37,330 bases of DNA, taken from a virus. Positions 15,201-22,752 of the stretch are shown here, piece after piece. The notes beneath the pieces are model-generated. The model ran no database searches, had not been told where the DNA came from, and was given only the letters and a program-made list of their open reading frames with translations. Location: positions 1-37,330 of IMG/VR virus record IMGVR_UViG_3300006924_000068; one strand, 5' to 3'. The translations under genes were made by a program, and so were the position numbers. The number at the start of each line of letters is the position of its first letter. The first letter of the stretch is position 1.

Positions 15201-15595
15201 GGAAGCACCCAATTACCAAAAACTGTTTCTCCATCAGATACTTTCTTAACTCTGATAGCGAAGTTACTAACATTTGCAACTAATGAACCGGTAACCGCAA
15301 CACTTGCTTCAGTAGATGTAGTTAATCCAGTTACAGTAACAATATCTTCTCCAGGTCTACTTCCATCTGCATAGACATACATGACACCAGTATCTGCGTC
15401 ATTAAGAGTCTTAAACGGATATGGATCAGGAGCAAAATCTTCTGGGATCGTAGTGATATACCAGGTTGTCTCCTGTTCACCAATTAAAATCCTTACCGAG
15501 GATGTAGTGTTCCACTGCGAAGGCGCTTTAAATTTAAAGCGAACGGTTTGTCCTTCGCTGACAAATACTGGTGATGTAGAATAAGAATATGTCAT
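12203..15595 (-). CDS. Large tail fibre-like structural protein with collar domain
   Basis: 1130 residues from ATG at 15595. The N-terminus (about 1-550) is a chain of beta-sandwich segments with regular 'V.V.G.....' strands (for example SVRILIGEQETTWYITTIPE). Around 590-650 it holds a glycine-rich repeat, GTGYTTGNTTRVST ... GGSGYTGSEVITITG. At about 685-745 is a tail-collar pattern: GYFECSGQILDKDDYPFLFD then FQLPDYRNRKLVGTG. Histidine pairs (AHTHLY, ETHSHF) in the C-terminal part resemble the metal-binding HxH motifs of T4 short tail fibres. It likely is a trimeric tail fibre. A late CTAAATAA box at 15638-15645 lies 43 nt upstream. Collar and HxH patterns are the strongest evidence. Confidence 0.85.
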   Translation of the reverse strand: MTYSYSTSPVFVSEGQTVRFKFKAPSQWNTTSSVRILIGEQETTWYITTIPEDFAPDPYPFKTLNDADTGVMYVYADGSRPGEDIVTVTGLTTSTEASVAVTGSLVANVSNFAIRVKKVSDGETVFGNWVLPTPGSLTVENTDEIQIKLLSNPIPGLLTYIDVTIGTRTERWVINTKVVPPNIPVPFPDFDDLFNQPLATAVYSNILQVQGLNDTAIISSTNNNLYVGVSDNNTFFTDGNGYEILDNTVFELVTNNPAPTINNGQYLQLYVITENTAGAVSSNPLSIGDESSGSIWTVTNGNFPSTTPKDFSFVNQIDVLEGALIASDPAPDPNDPPGGISELGTNVEVDVVLVSSTSSNDSGGDEPRIKIQYAEGGESSVGLFPTKVNNGDRIVLYNKSSETFSTALTPSVVSTTIKVGQRVLNPWSITTNSGPDTDADYPIPNNLTNQVPGTEVLSSIIAVTGINRPITINATNGATISIDFATPVAGPVTFDPTIHSSFRVFITSDGNLFTLDAGGQVIAGQKETTVTVGTGTPNQFTWKVSNYSVAPPPPEIKGSWYSKKGSLLLEGLVESLGPITAAGTGYTTGNTTRVSTSSSGSGTGLTVNIDADGSGNIISVAIANGGSGYTGSEVITITGSGNGDATIPVATVANPMVIESKEDGHAIGTIVAILKQPNGSYGVLDGSITSRYPGYFECSGQILDKDDYPFLFDVIGYDYGGSGNSFQLPDYRNRKLVGTGVVNGNKASSAQVPVSGGASVYEPGGLGGWWYVDDVDVAGDNPYEIIVSDDTTDTTGIQSNFFSLGTVKTVFDSDIVQDVEFTIASSGSVTAQVGPLLDTAVNVPAHTHLYVAAVPDGLTGDPLIEWGTRGSSILNMHNVSAGLGQSTAPIFVDAGDNQLSSNPNPIVQAWLARLDNYSGAQFEREWDDISGTATLESLVTTLIQSISPSTTDPNDSAARRSLQITANTWWPSPYSGVSDSYLTNVGIQGTFYDVGGTAGQGARNVSAVIDTDQTFVRVDSYVPPIVDGDNNSITETHSHFITTQAVTDLDTDYSYGNQSGVGNGKVGLGSAQESLNLTFTQADVGMELNPGTFTLNTSIKKPIPDVVFSPTRTVPLAPEFHKAKYIIKAF

Positions 15596-15637
15596 GGACT
15601 AAAGTTACTGCTTTCCACTTGATGGATTATCCTAATC

Positions 15638-15645
15638 TTATTTAG
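15638..15645 (-). promoter_or_regulatory. Late promoter candidate CTAAATAA
   Basis: CTAAATAA on the minus strand, in the 60-nt gap between the upstream adhesin stop (15656) and the 1130-residue gene start (15595), differs from TATAAATA mainly at the first bases. The same CTAAATAA is seen at 36184. It would let the fibre and oxygenase genes be expressed without reading through the whole giant unit. Short AT-rich motifs are common, so confidence is moderate. Confidence 0.55.
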
Positions 15646-15655
15646 GGGTGACGGT

Positions 15656-17050
15656 TTATATGTTCTCCACGTCAACCCATACACCATCATTATCAATCTG
15701 TACCTGAATAGGAGAATCTGACTTGATTTCTACAGGAATATCAATATCAGTAACTAATAGTTCTTCTGTTGTTAACTGTATGTCAGGAGTTATTACAGGT
15801 GCCTGATCTTTAATTAACTCATCTGATTCTGGCACAATGATAGAATCGGGTAGTCTATCTATTATAGTAGGAACTATTTCAACATCTTCAGATGTTAATG
15901 AGGCAACTCCCTCCGCAAGTAATTTGTACTCAATTCTAGCAGGTCCACGATTATCCCATGCAGGAGTATGTGTAATACTACCACTTGACTCATCACCTGT
16001 TGGTAATACTACATCAGCACCTATAGTTTCTACACCATCTAACGAGTAGTAATATGGTACTATCTTTAGTGATACCGTAGCATTAATTGATGTATACCCC
16101 AACTCTAAACTATTGCCATAACTAACATTTAAAGGAACTGTTAAATCAATAACAGGTGGTTGTAATACTGTTAATGTAATCTCATCACTATCAACCCCAC
16201 CCAAACCAGATGCAGTTGCAGTGTAAGTTGTAGTTACAGTAGGAGATACTACTTGGAATGAAGATAAATTAGTAGAACCGATTCCGGGTTGGATAGTATT
16301 TGTACTTGCATCTCCAGTTGTTGACCACCTCAATACTGTAGATTGCCCTAACGTTATTGTACTATCATCTAAAGATAATGTTACAACAGGAGGAATGTAA
16401 ACTATTAAAGTTTTTGTAATTGCGCGGGTTCCTCCTAATCCATTAGCAGTTAATACATATGATGTTGTACCTGCTGGAGAAACTGCTCTAGATCCTGATG
16501 TACCTACTGCTCCAAATTGATTAATAACTCTATAATAACTATTAGATGTACTCCAAGAAATTGTCGATGTTTCTCCTCGGATAATAGTTAATGGACTAAC
16601 TGATAATACTACGGATGGCGGAGTAAAATAACATGTACCATTATCTACCGTTGCGCTAGGATTATAGTTTGCTGCTTGTGGATTAGTACAACCAGGGACA
16701 GGTGGAGGAGGACAACTAGACCCGGTTCTTAAATTTGTATGCCTTCCGTATCTGTTAACATTACCCAATTCACCACTAGATATTCCCCCGGATCTGACCA
16801 TTGCGTAGATACTGCTAAAACCACCCCTAGTAGGGTGATATACCCACGTACCCAAATATCCTTCTACACCACCAACTTCTCCATATCTACCAAACAATGA
16901 TCTGTATGCATTTGTAATTGCATTGCGAACGTAGTCGTTTCCTCCTGGCGGACTAGGATCACTGCTATATCCCTGCGGCCACCATAGAGTTCCACGGTCA
17001 CAAATATATGGATTTCCGTAACGATTGTAACTACTACTTCTATAAGGCAT
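15656..17050 (-). CDS. Modular adhesin-like virion protein 1 (DUF4214-like head)
   Basis: 464 residues. Head (1-112): tyrosine/arginine-rich, with NAYRSLFGRYGEVGGVEGYL (48-67), which resembles DUF4214-type segments (YR.LfGR....G...). Then a GCTNPQAANYNPSATVDNG cysteine motif (120-138), known from secreted bacterial surface proteins; Ig-like domain 1 (143-215); Ig-like domain 2 (219-297) with TVLRWSTTGDASTNTIQPG; Ig-like domain 3 (298-390); and a C-terminal tail ending PIQVQIDNDGVWVDVENI. The last three parts are shared with the next three genes. Probably a receptor-binding or capsid/tail decoration protein. ATG overlaps the upstream stop by 1 nt (TAATG). Confidence 0.75.
   Translation of the reverse strand: MPYRSSSYNRYGNPYICDRGTLWWPQGYSSDPSPPGGNDYVRNAITNAYRSLFGRYGEVGGVEGYLGTWVYHPTRGGFSSIYAMVRSGGISSGELGNVNRYGRHTNLRTGSSCPPPPVPGCTNPQAANYNPSATVDNGTCYFTPPSVVLSVSPLTIIRGETSTISWSTSNSYYRVINQFGAVGTSGSRAVSPAGTTSYVLTANGLGGTRAITKTLIVYIPPVVTLSLDDSTITLGQSTVLRWSTTGDASTNTIQPGIGSTNLSSFQVVSPTVTTTYTATASGLGGVDSDEITLTVLQPPVIDLTVPLNVSYGNSLELGYTSINATVSLKIVPYYYSLDGVETIGADVVLPTGDESSGSITHTPAWDNRGPARIEYKLLAEGVASLTSEDVEIVPTIIDRLPDSIIVPESDELIKDQAPVITPDIQLTTEELLVTDIDIPVEIKSDSPIQVQIDNDGVWVDVENI
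16203..16264 (-). repeat. Exact 62-bp repeat, copy 1, in Ig-like module of adhesin genes
   Basis: Bases 16203-16264 are identical to 17597-17658 (62 of 62), in the codons for SSFQVVSPTVTTTYTATASG. A second exact stretch of about 48 bp lies downstream on the + strand (16308-16355 region against about 17702-17749). Silent third-base identity over this length implies recent duplication or gene conversion between adjacent genes, not only protein-level selection. Confidence 0.85.
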
Positions 17051-18603
17051 TAAGTGATCTCCTCCACATTTAAATACACACCACTATTATCAATTTCCAC
17101 TTGAATAGGAGCATCTGCTTTGATTGCTACTGGTATATCAATATCATCAACGACGAGTTGTTCTGTAGTGACTTCAATATCTGGTGAAATGATAGGAGTT
17201 TCATTTTTAATCTTGTCTTCGGACTCCGGTACTATAATACCAGCTGGCATTTGATCAATATCAATATTGACAGTAGCAATATCAGAATCTGATAAATCAC
17301 CGGCACCAACTGCATATAAAGTGTATATGATAGATACTGGTCCTCTATTATGATAAGGAACATTATGAGTATATGTACTATTAGCAGACGCAGATGCTCC
17401 TAAACTAATAATCTCGGAGGTAATATTACCATCCAAATCTGTCATTGCAATCTGCAATTCATATGCAATCGTAGCTCTTACTTGTTCATGCTGTAATGTT
17501 ATTGATTGTCCATAAAGAACAGATATTGGTCCAGATATGCTAACTTCTGGTGGTGGTATTACAACTAATGTAATCTGATCGGTATCAGTTCCACCTAAAC
17601 CAGATGCAGTTGCAGTGTAAGTTGTAGTTACAGTAGGAGATACTACTTGGAATGAAGACAAATTACTACTACCAATTCCAGGTTGAATATCATTTGTACT
17701 TGCATCTCCAGTTGTTGACCACCTCAATACTGTAGATTGTCCTAATGTTATCTCCGCGTCATCCAACAATAATGTTACGATAGGAGGAATGTAAACTATT
17801 AGAGTTTTAGTACTGCTGTTGCTAGTGTAACCATAGTAACCTGCACTTATCGTATATGTTGTATCATCAGCTGGAGATACTACTGTAGAACCACTAGCAG
17901 CAATAGCGCCGACACTACTTAACGATCTACTAGTGGCATTACTAATACTCCAAGATAATGTAGAATTTTGTCCTCGTATAATAGCTGGTGGTGCTATCGA
18001 GAAACTGATACTGGGAGTAGGATATGAACATCCACTATTAACATTAGCACTTGGATTATAATTAGATGCTAAAGGATCCATACACCCATAGACATTATAC
18101 GTACATCCCGTACTGTATTGATTTGCATATGGATTATAGTTATTAGCACTAGAGTCTTTACAACCATATACAAATACAGGAGAATACCACGCAACACCTT
18201 TAGCTGAGTATCCCCCGCCAGCAGAACTACTAGTCGAATACCTATGATCTACAAGTGCAGAATTATAAGATTTATAAACTGGTACACGATATTGTCCAGG
18301 ACTAGTATATGCATGACCAATAATACCTTCAAAAACATAACCAGCAGGAGTGCTGCTATTAGTTTTGTAAAAGTGATTATATTGAGTTGGATTCCAAAAT
18401 CTGTATACAGGTGAAACACTCCCAACTACTCCAGCAACACCGCTAGACATAAAAAGATTCCAAACACCATATCCTGCAGGACTATATGCACTGATTGATT
18501 CGCCGCCAGAGTTTGAAGTATAGAAAGTATCTACTCTAATATAACCAGGATTGAAAAAACCGTAAAAAGAATCGAATGTATGTAGACTACCTGAAGTTCC
18601 CAT
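17050..18603 (-). CDS. Modular adhesin-like virion protein 2 (DUF5648-like head)
   Basis: 517 residues. Head (65-145): SPVYRFWNPTQYNHFYKTNS, then VPVYKSYNSALVDHRYSTSS and GVAWYSPVF, the pattern of DUF5648 repeats (VYRf.n...g.HFYt......), a lectin-like surface domain. Two cysteine motifs follow, GCKDSSANNYNPYANQYSTG (147-166) and GCMDPLASNYNPSANVNSG (173-191). Three Ig-like domains come next, with STVLRWSTTGDASTNDIQPG again, and a tail ending QVEIDNSGVYLNVEEIT. Ig domain 2 is nearly identical to that of the protein at 15656, including at the DNA level. ATG at 18603, 3 nt after the upstream stop. Confidence 0.75.
   Translation of the reverse strand: MGTSGSLHTFDSFYGFFNPGYIRVDTFYTSNSGGESISAYSPAGYGVWNLFMSSGVAGVVGSVSPVYRFWNPTQYNHFYKTNSSTPAGYVFEGIIGHAYTSPGQYRVPVYKSYNSALVDHRYSTSSSAGGGYSAKGVAWYSPVFVYGCKDSSANNYNPYANQYSTGCTYNVYGCMDPLASNYNPSANVNSGCSYPTPSISFSIAPPAIIRGQNSTLSWSISNATSRSLSSVGAIAASGSTVVSPADDTTYTISAGYYGYTSNSSTKTLIVYIPPIVTLLLDDAEITLGQSTVLRWSTTGDASTNDIQPGIGSSNLSSFQVVSPTVTTTYTATASGLGGTDTDQITLVVIPPPEVSISGPISVLYGQSITLQHEQVRATIAYELQIAMTDLDGNITSEIISLGASASANSTYTHNVPYHNRGPVSIIYTLYAVGAGDLSDSDIATVNIDIDQMPAGIIVPESEDKIKNETPIISPDIEVTTEQLVVDDIDIPVAIKADAPIQVEIDNSGVYLNVEEIT
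17597..17658 (-). repeat. Exact 62-bp repeat, copy 2
   Basis: Second copy of the stretch at 16203-16264, in the same codons of the homologous Ig-like module. The unit spacing is 1394 nt, i.e. one gene length. It can be a target for homologous recombination that would swap heads. Confidence 0.85.
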
Positions 18604-18605
18604 AT

Positions 18606-20291
18606 TTAAATCTCCCTAATATCTACGTATACACCACTATCATCAATTTCTACCTGAATAGGAGAATCAGCTTTTATTTCTACTGGTATATCTATACCAT
18701 CAACAAGAATTTTATCTGTCGTAAGTGTTATATCAGGACTTATTACAGGAGTTTGATCTATAAATTTCTCATCAGATTCAGGAACAATCATGGCATCAGG
18801 GGTTCTGTCAATAACAACATTTACCGTCTTAATATCTTCATCTGTTAATGATCCAACCCCTATACCATATAATTTGTATTCTATACGAACAGGTCCAATA
18901 GTATTGTATGCTGGACTATGAGTTGTATCACGGTCAACTATCGTCGCAATTGGAAGCTGCTCTACAAGAATGTAATTACTAAATGAACCATCAGCATAGT
19001 AATACTTAACTAAAAGTTGTAGGGAAACACCAGAATTAACAGAATATGATGATAAATTAATATCATCACCATAATTAACAGAAAATGGTGCTGTTAATGT
19101 TACTACAGGTGGTGTAACCACAGTAACAGTAACTTGATCAGAACCTTGACCTGCTAATGGATGAGAAGCAGTTAATGTATATGTTGTAGTTTGTGTTGGA
19201 GTTACCTGAATAGGTGTTGAATTAATATTGACACTACCAATGCCGGGAGTTAATTGTGCAGTGGAAGCATCTCCAGTAATACTGTATATTAAATTAATAG
19301 ACTCCCCTTGTATGATTACATTGTCAGATCTATCTGTCGAAAGATTTACAGTAGGAGGAATAAGTACGTCTACACTCCGTGATTGAGATCGAGTACCACC
19401 AGGACCAGATGCGGTTAGTGTATATGTTCTATCATTAGGAGGACTAATTGATACAGTTTGTGATACCGGACGATTACCAGGAAAGTCTGTTAGTGAGACA
19501 GATGTTGCATTACCAGCAATATTATAAGATAAAGTTGCATTAGATCCGCGAACAAATTGATTGGGTGTTATTGTAAAAAATTGAATGTCTGGTGGAGCGT
19601 AGCTAAATGATGCTGTGAAAAATCCATTACCATAATTTGAATACCCACTATTATAAGTCCAGTTATAATATTGGGTATTACTATACCATCCAGAGTTGCC
19701 CCCAATGCCAGCATATCCGTTATACGTAGTTGCACCACCTAACCCACCAGCACCGCCAGTAGACATTCCTCCTCCTCCACCACCACGGTGACCAGCAGGA
19801 GCATTTCCACCATTCCTCGCACTTATTGAACCGGTTGTAGATCCACCACCAATACCACGACCAGCAGAATAGTATCCACTATAACCGGTGTTATTATCCA
19901 TTCTACCAGCACCGCCACCACCACCAACAATGACAGTATATCTGTTTAATCCACTATCATAAACACCAGAAGCGCCACCACCACCGCCACCAGAACGGTG
20001 ACCATTACCACCACTTGCTAATGGAGAATAACCACCAGATCCACCAGGGTTAGCTGGTCCATATCCTTTAGAACCTTGTCCACCAATATAAAAAGTTAAA
20101 ACATAGTCATAACTACGAGTAAGTAATCTAAAATTACCAGCTCTACCAAATCCACCATTAGAAAAATTCCACCCACCTGATGATTGCGAACCTCCACCGG
20201 ACGCAGCACCTACACTGAATATTACATTTGTAGAAAATTTTGGTACAGTGACTCGATGCGTACCTGGTTGTCGTGATGAAAAATTAGGCAT
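18606..20291 (-). CDS. Modular adhesin-like virion protein 3 (glycine-rich head)
   Basis: 561 residues. Head (about 25-210) is glycine-rich: SVGAASGGGSQSSGGW, GGNGHRSGGGGGGASGVYDS, VIVGGGGGAGRMDNN and similar, with aromatic residues spaced between. T4-like phage receptor-binding adhesins (gp38-type) contain stacked polyglycine-II helices with this look. Then three Ig-like domains (PPDIQFFTITPNQFVRGSNA; PPTVNLSTDRSDNVIIQGES; PPVVTLTAPFSVNYGDDI) and a tail ending SPIQVEIDDSGVYVDIREI. The glycine head is likely the variable receptor contact; the C-terminus is likely the attachment or fold module. Confidence 0.75.
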   Translation of the reverse strand: MPNFSSRQPGTHRVTVPKFSTNVIFSVGAASGGGSQSSGGWNFSNGGFGRAGNFRLLTRSYDYVLTFYIGGQGSKGYGPANPGGSGGYSPLASGGNGHRSGGGGGGASGVYDSGLNRYTVIVGGGGGAGRMDNNTGYSGYYSAGRGIGGGSTTGSISARNGGNAPAGHRGGGGGGMSTGGAGGLGGATTYNGYAGIGGNSGWYSNTQYYNWTYNSGYSNYGNGFFTASFSYAPPDIQFFTITPNQFVRGSNATLSYNIAGNATSVSLTDFPGNRPVSQTVSISPPNDRTYTLTASGPGGTRSQSRSVDVLIPPTVNLSTDRSDNVIIQGESINLIYSITGDASTAQLTPGIGSVNINSTPIQVTPTQTTTYTLTASHPLAGQGSDQVTVTVVTPPVVTLTAPFSVNYGDDINLSSYSVNSGVSLQLLVKYYYADGSFSNYILVEQLPIATIVDRDTTHSPAYNTIGPVRIEYKLYGIGVGSLTDEDIKTVNVVIDRTPDAMIVPESDEKFIDQTPVISPDITLTTDKILVDGIDIPVEIKADSPIQVEIDDSGVYVDIREI

Positions 20292-21850
20292 TATATTTCC
20301 CTAATGTTCTGCCAAACGTTATCATTATCAATTTCCACTTGAATAGGAGAATCTGCTTTGATCTCCACTGGTATATCTATATCAGTAACGATAAGTTGAT
20401 CTGTAGTAACTTCTACATCAGGAGTTATTACGGGTTCCTCATCTTTAAATGCGTCATCAGTTTCAGGTACTTGAATAGCATCAGGAGTTGTATCAATTAT
20501 AATAGGAATTTCAATGCTATCACTTTCTTCTAATGTTCCAAACCCATCTACAAGAAATGTAAGTCTTACTTTAAATGGTCCATAATCAGTATATGCAACA
20601 GGTATTGTATGTCCAAATACAGTTACTTCATCACCAATAGTGTCAGGTATTGCTACTGAAGGTTTAAACTCATTAGTTCCATCAGTATATAAGTATTCAG
20701 CAATGTAACTAATACCTCCATCAGAATTAGTAGCACTAACAGTTACTTGAATATCTTCATTGTATAATATGTTAATGGGTCCACTCACACTAATAGTCGG
20801 TGGTTCTAGTACATAAACTAATACCTCCGCAGAACCTGTTCCTCCTAAACCAGAAGCAGTAATAGTATATAATGTATCTACAGTAGGAGATATTGTTGCG
20901 AAACTATTCAGATTAGAACCCCCAATACCAGGAGTAATATTCACATTATCAACGTCACCAGTCACAGTCCAACGCAATATAGTGCTGTTCCCTTGCACTA
21001 TCGTAGCATCAGTAGCATCTACACTAAAAGTTATTTGTGGCGGTATGTATACAGTAACTGTAACAGTAGAAGATCTAGTGTATGCAGGATTTGTTGTAGT
21101 TAATCTGAATTCACTGGTTTCTGTAGGAGCAACAGTCAAATTACCAGATCTATTTACCTGTCCGAGTGATTCAACAACAGCACCATTACGCATTCTTTCT
21201 AATACTTCTGATGTAGACTCACCACCACCAGTTGTCCATGTTAAACACGATCGAGAATTATTCCCATCAGTTCCATTTAATCTATACGCAGTGGGATTAG
21301 CACTGATTGATGGTGTTGGAGGATCGTATGTACAAATAGTGGCATATACCGATCCAGAATATCCATATCTACAACTACCACTGCCACCTTGCTGACCGCC
21401 TTGACCTACAATAGCATAAACATTTTGTCCAGGTTGCGCCCCAGAACTACCTCTATATTTTACACAGCACGATGCACCTCCACCACCTCCGCCATAACTT
21501 GAGCCACCACCTCTCCACTGACCCGATCCGCCCTGTCCAGTGCTTCCATATCCTGATGCAGCTCTATTCCATGGACCACCACCGTATCTACCGCTAGATC
21601 CATATCTCCAGTTACCATATCCACCGCTGCCTCCACTATAAAAACTACCAGGACCACCACCATAAGAGATAGTTCCACCAGCACAACTATATCCTCCGGA
21701 CTGTGGTGTTTTACCAAAGTAAGGATTTCCGGGTATATTAGGACGTGCTCCGCCGCCACCACCACCTACAGTAATCCAACTAACATATTTTACACAAGTT
21801 GATATATTAATATTACTACTATATGATCGATATACGTTGAAGGATGCCAT
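20291..21850 (-). CDS. Modular adhesin-like virion protein 4 (glycine-rich head)
   Basis: 519 residues. Head (about 25-165) is glycine-rich, beginning VKYVSWITVGGGGGGARP and continuing with GGGPGSFYSGGSGGYGNWRY and QWRGGGSSYGGGGGGASCC. It differs in sequence from the third protein but shares composition. It has several cysteines (CAG, CCVKY, GSCRYG), which the others lack at these places. Three Ig-like domains follow (STILRWTVTGDVDNVNITPG), with tail ending SPIQVEIDNDNVWQNIREI. First of four coupled genes: its stop overlaps the next ATG by 1 nt (TAATG). Confidence 0.75.
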   Translation of the reverse strand: MASFNVYRSYSSNINISTCVKYVSWITVGGGGGGARPNIPGNPYFGKTPQSGGYSCAGGTISYGGGPGSFYSGGSGGYGNWRYGSSGRYGGGPWNRAASGYGSTGQGGSGQWRGGGSSYGGGGGGASCCVKYRGSSGAQPGQNVYAIVGQGGQQGGSGSCRYGYSGSVYATICTYDPPTPSISANPTAYRLNGTDGNNSRSCLTWTTGGGESTSEVLERMRNGAVVESLGQVNRSGNLTVAPTETSEFRLTTTNPAYTRSSTVTVTVYIPPQITFSVDATDATIVQGNSTILRWTVTGDVDNVNITPGIGGSNLNSFATISPTVDTLYTITASGLGGTGSAEVLVYVLEPPTISVSGPINILYNEDIQVTVSATNSDGGISYIAEYLYTDGTNEFKPSVAIPDTIGDEVTVFGHTIPVAYTDYGPFKVRLTFLVDGFGTLEESDSIEIPIIIDTTPDAIQVPETDDAFKDEEPVITPDVEVTTDQLIVTDIDIPVEIKADSPIQVEIDNDNVWQNIREI

Positions 21851-21854
21851 ACCG

Positions 21855-22751
21855 TTAAAATTTAATTACGTAATGAACTAAAATAAAAGGAGTAACTACT
21901 TGATTTAATACATTTAAATTTTCTATATCTACATCGACGGTTGATGTCATCTCATCTAATGGAACATCGACGTTTGGATAACTGTATGTAAAATTACTGG
22001 TATAAACATATGGTCTTGTAATAGTATGATCGTGTCCAGGATCACCAGAAATGATATTGCTAGTTGTTTCTTCTAAACTATTTCCCCCAGAAGCATTTGC
22101 GGTATTAGCGCGTGGTCCTTTACCATCACCTCCAATCGCATGTTGTGCAGAATGATTCAAAACAGTAAAACCAGTATCACCAGCAACATTATGATAATGT
22201 CCTTGAAACTCTTCTATTGATAGAGAATATACACTAGTGTCTTTCGGTACAATAAATTTTGGAGTACCATTAAAATTAGCAATGTCAGATCCAATTACCA
22301 TATTTCCGATGTAACTAACCGATGCTGACTCACCAATATTTGAGATAGGATCAACTTCAACACCAACTTTACTAATACCAGGGTCATCCTCTACTGTTGT
22401 AGAAAAATATTCCCCAGATCCTCTACTACCAATAATTACTTTTGATCCTAAATCAGGAAGTTGGAACTGTCCCAAATCATTAGTTTCGGTATCTGCATTT
22501 CTTAAATTGACATTTTCTTTCTTAAATCTTGATTCATCTCCCACACCAAGAATCTGCGACAACAGTAAAAAATCTTTTGCATTTTTAATTGTACCGTCAC
22601 ATTTTAAGAATCCTGCTGGCATACTCTCTTTAAATACTGCAGTGGTTGGATCATTATTAAATCCTAATCCAGATACAGTATGCATCTGAATGGTTCCAGG
22701 AATACCACCCCAATGGGATTTATTATGAGCGTAGTTATTTCTTTTTACCAT
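21855..22751 (-). CDS. Tail-collar fibre protein
   Basis: 298 residues from ATG at 22751; the frame continues further upstream but has no better start. A collar-domain pattern lies at about 18-110: PGTIQMHTVSG, MPAGFLKCDGTIKNAKDFLL, then FQLPDLGSKVIIGSRGSGEY. The C-terminal half has histidine pairs in QGHYHN and GHDHTITR, the HxH metal-binding type of T4 short-fibre tips. Probably a fibre or fibre-tip protein that forms a trimer. It lies 1 nt after the stop of the other collar gene at 22753. Confidence 0.8.
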   Translation of the reverse strand: MVKRNNYAHNKSHWGGIPGTIQMHTVSGLGFNNDPTTAVFKESMPAGFLKCDGTIKNAKDFLLLSQILGVGDESRFKKENVNLRNADTETNDLGQFQLPDLGSKVIIGSRGSGEYFSTTVEDDPGISKVGVEVDPISNIGESASVSYIGNMVIGSDIANFNGTPKFIVPKDTSVYSLSIEEFQGHYHNVAGDTGFTVLNHSAQHAIGGDGKGPRANTANASGGNSLEETTSNIISGDPGHDHTITRPYVYTSNFTYSYPNVDVPLDEMTSTVDVDIENLNVLNQVVTPFILVHYVIKF

Positions 22752-22752
22752 T

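Noticed and set aside
15631-15647. CCTAA...TTAGG hairpin near the late promoter before the 1130-residue gene
   Set aside because: Five pairs, no T-tract; coincides with the late promoter and could easily be chance.
20982-21765. Frames of 137 codons (plus strand) and 101 codons (minus strand, other frame) inside the adhesin gene
   Set aside because: Shadows of the glycine-rich/Ig-like coding frame; composition is skewed and no start signal fits.
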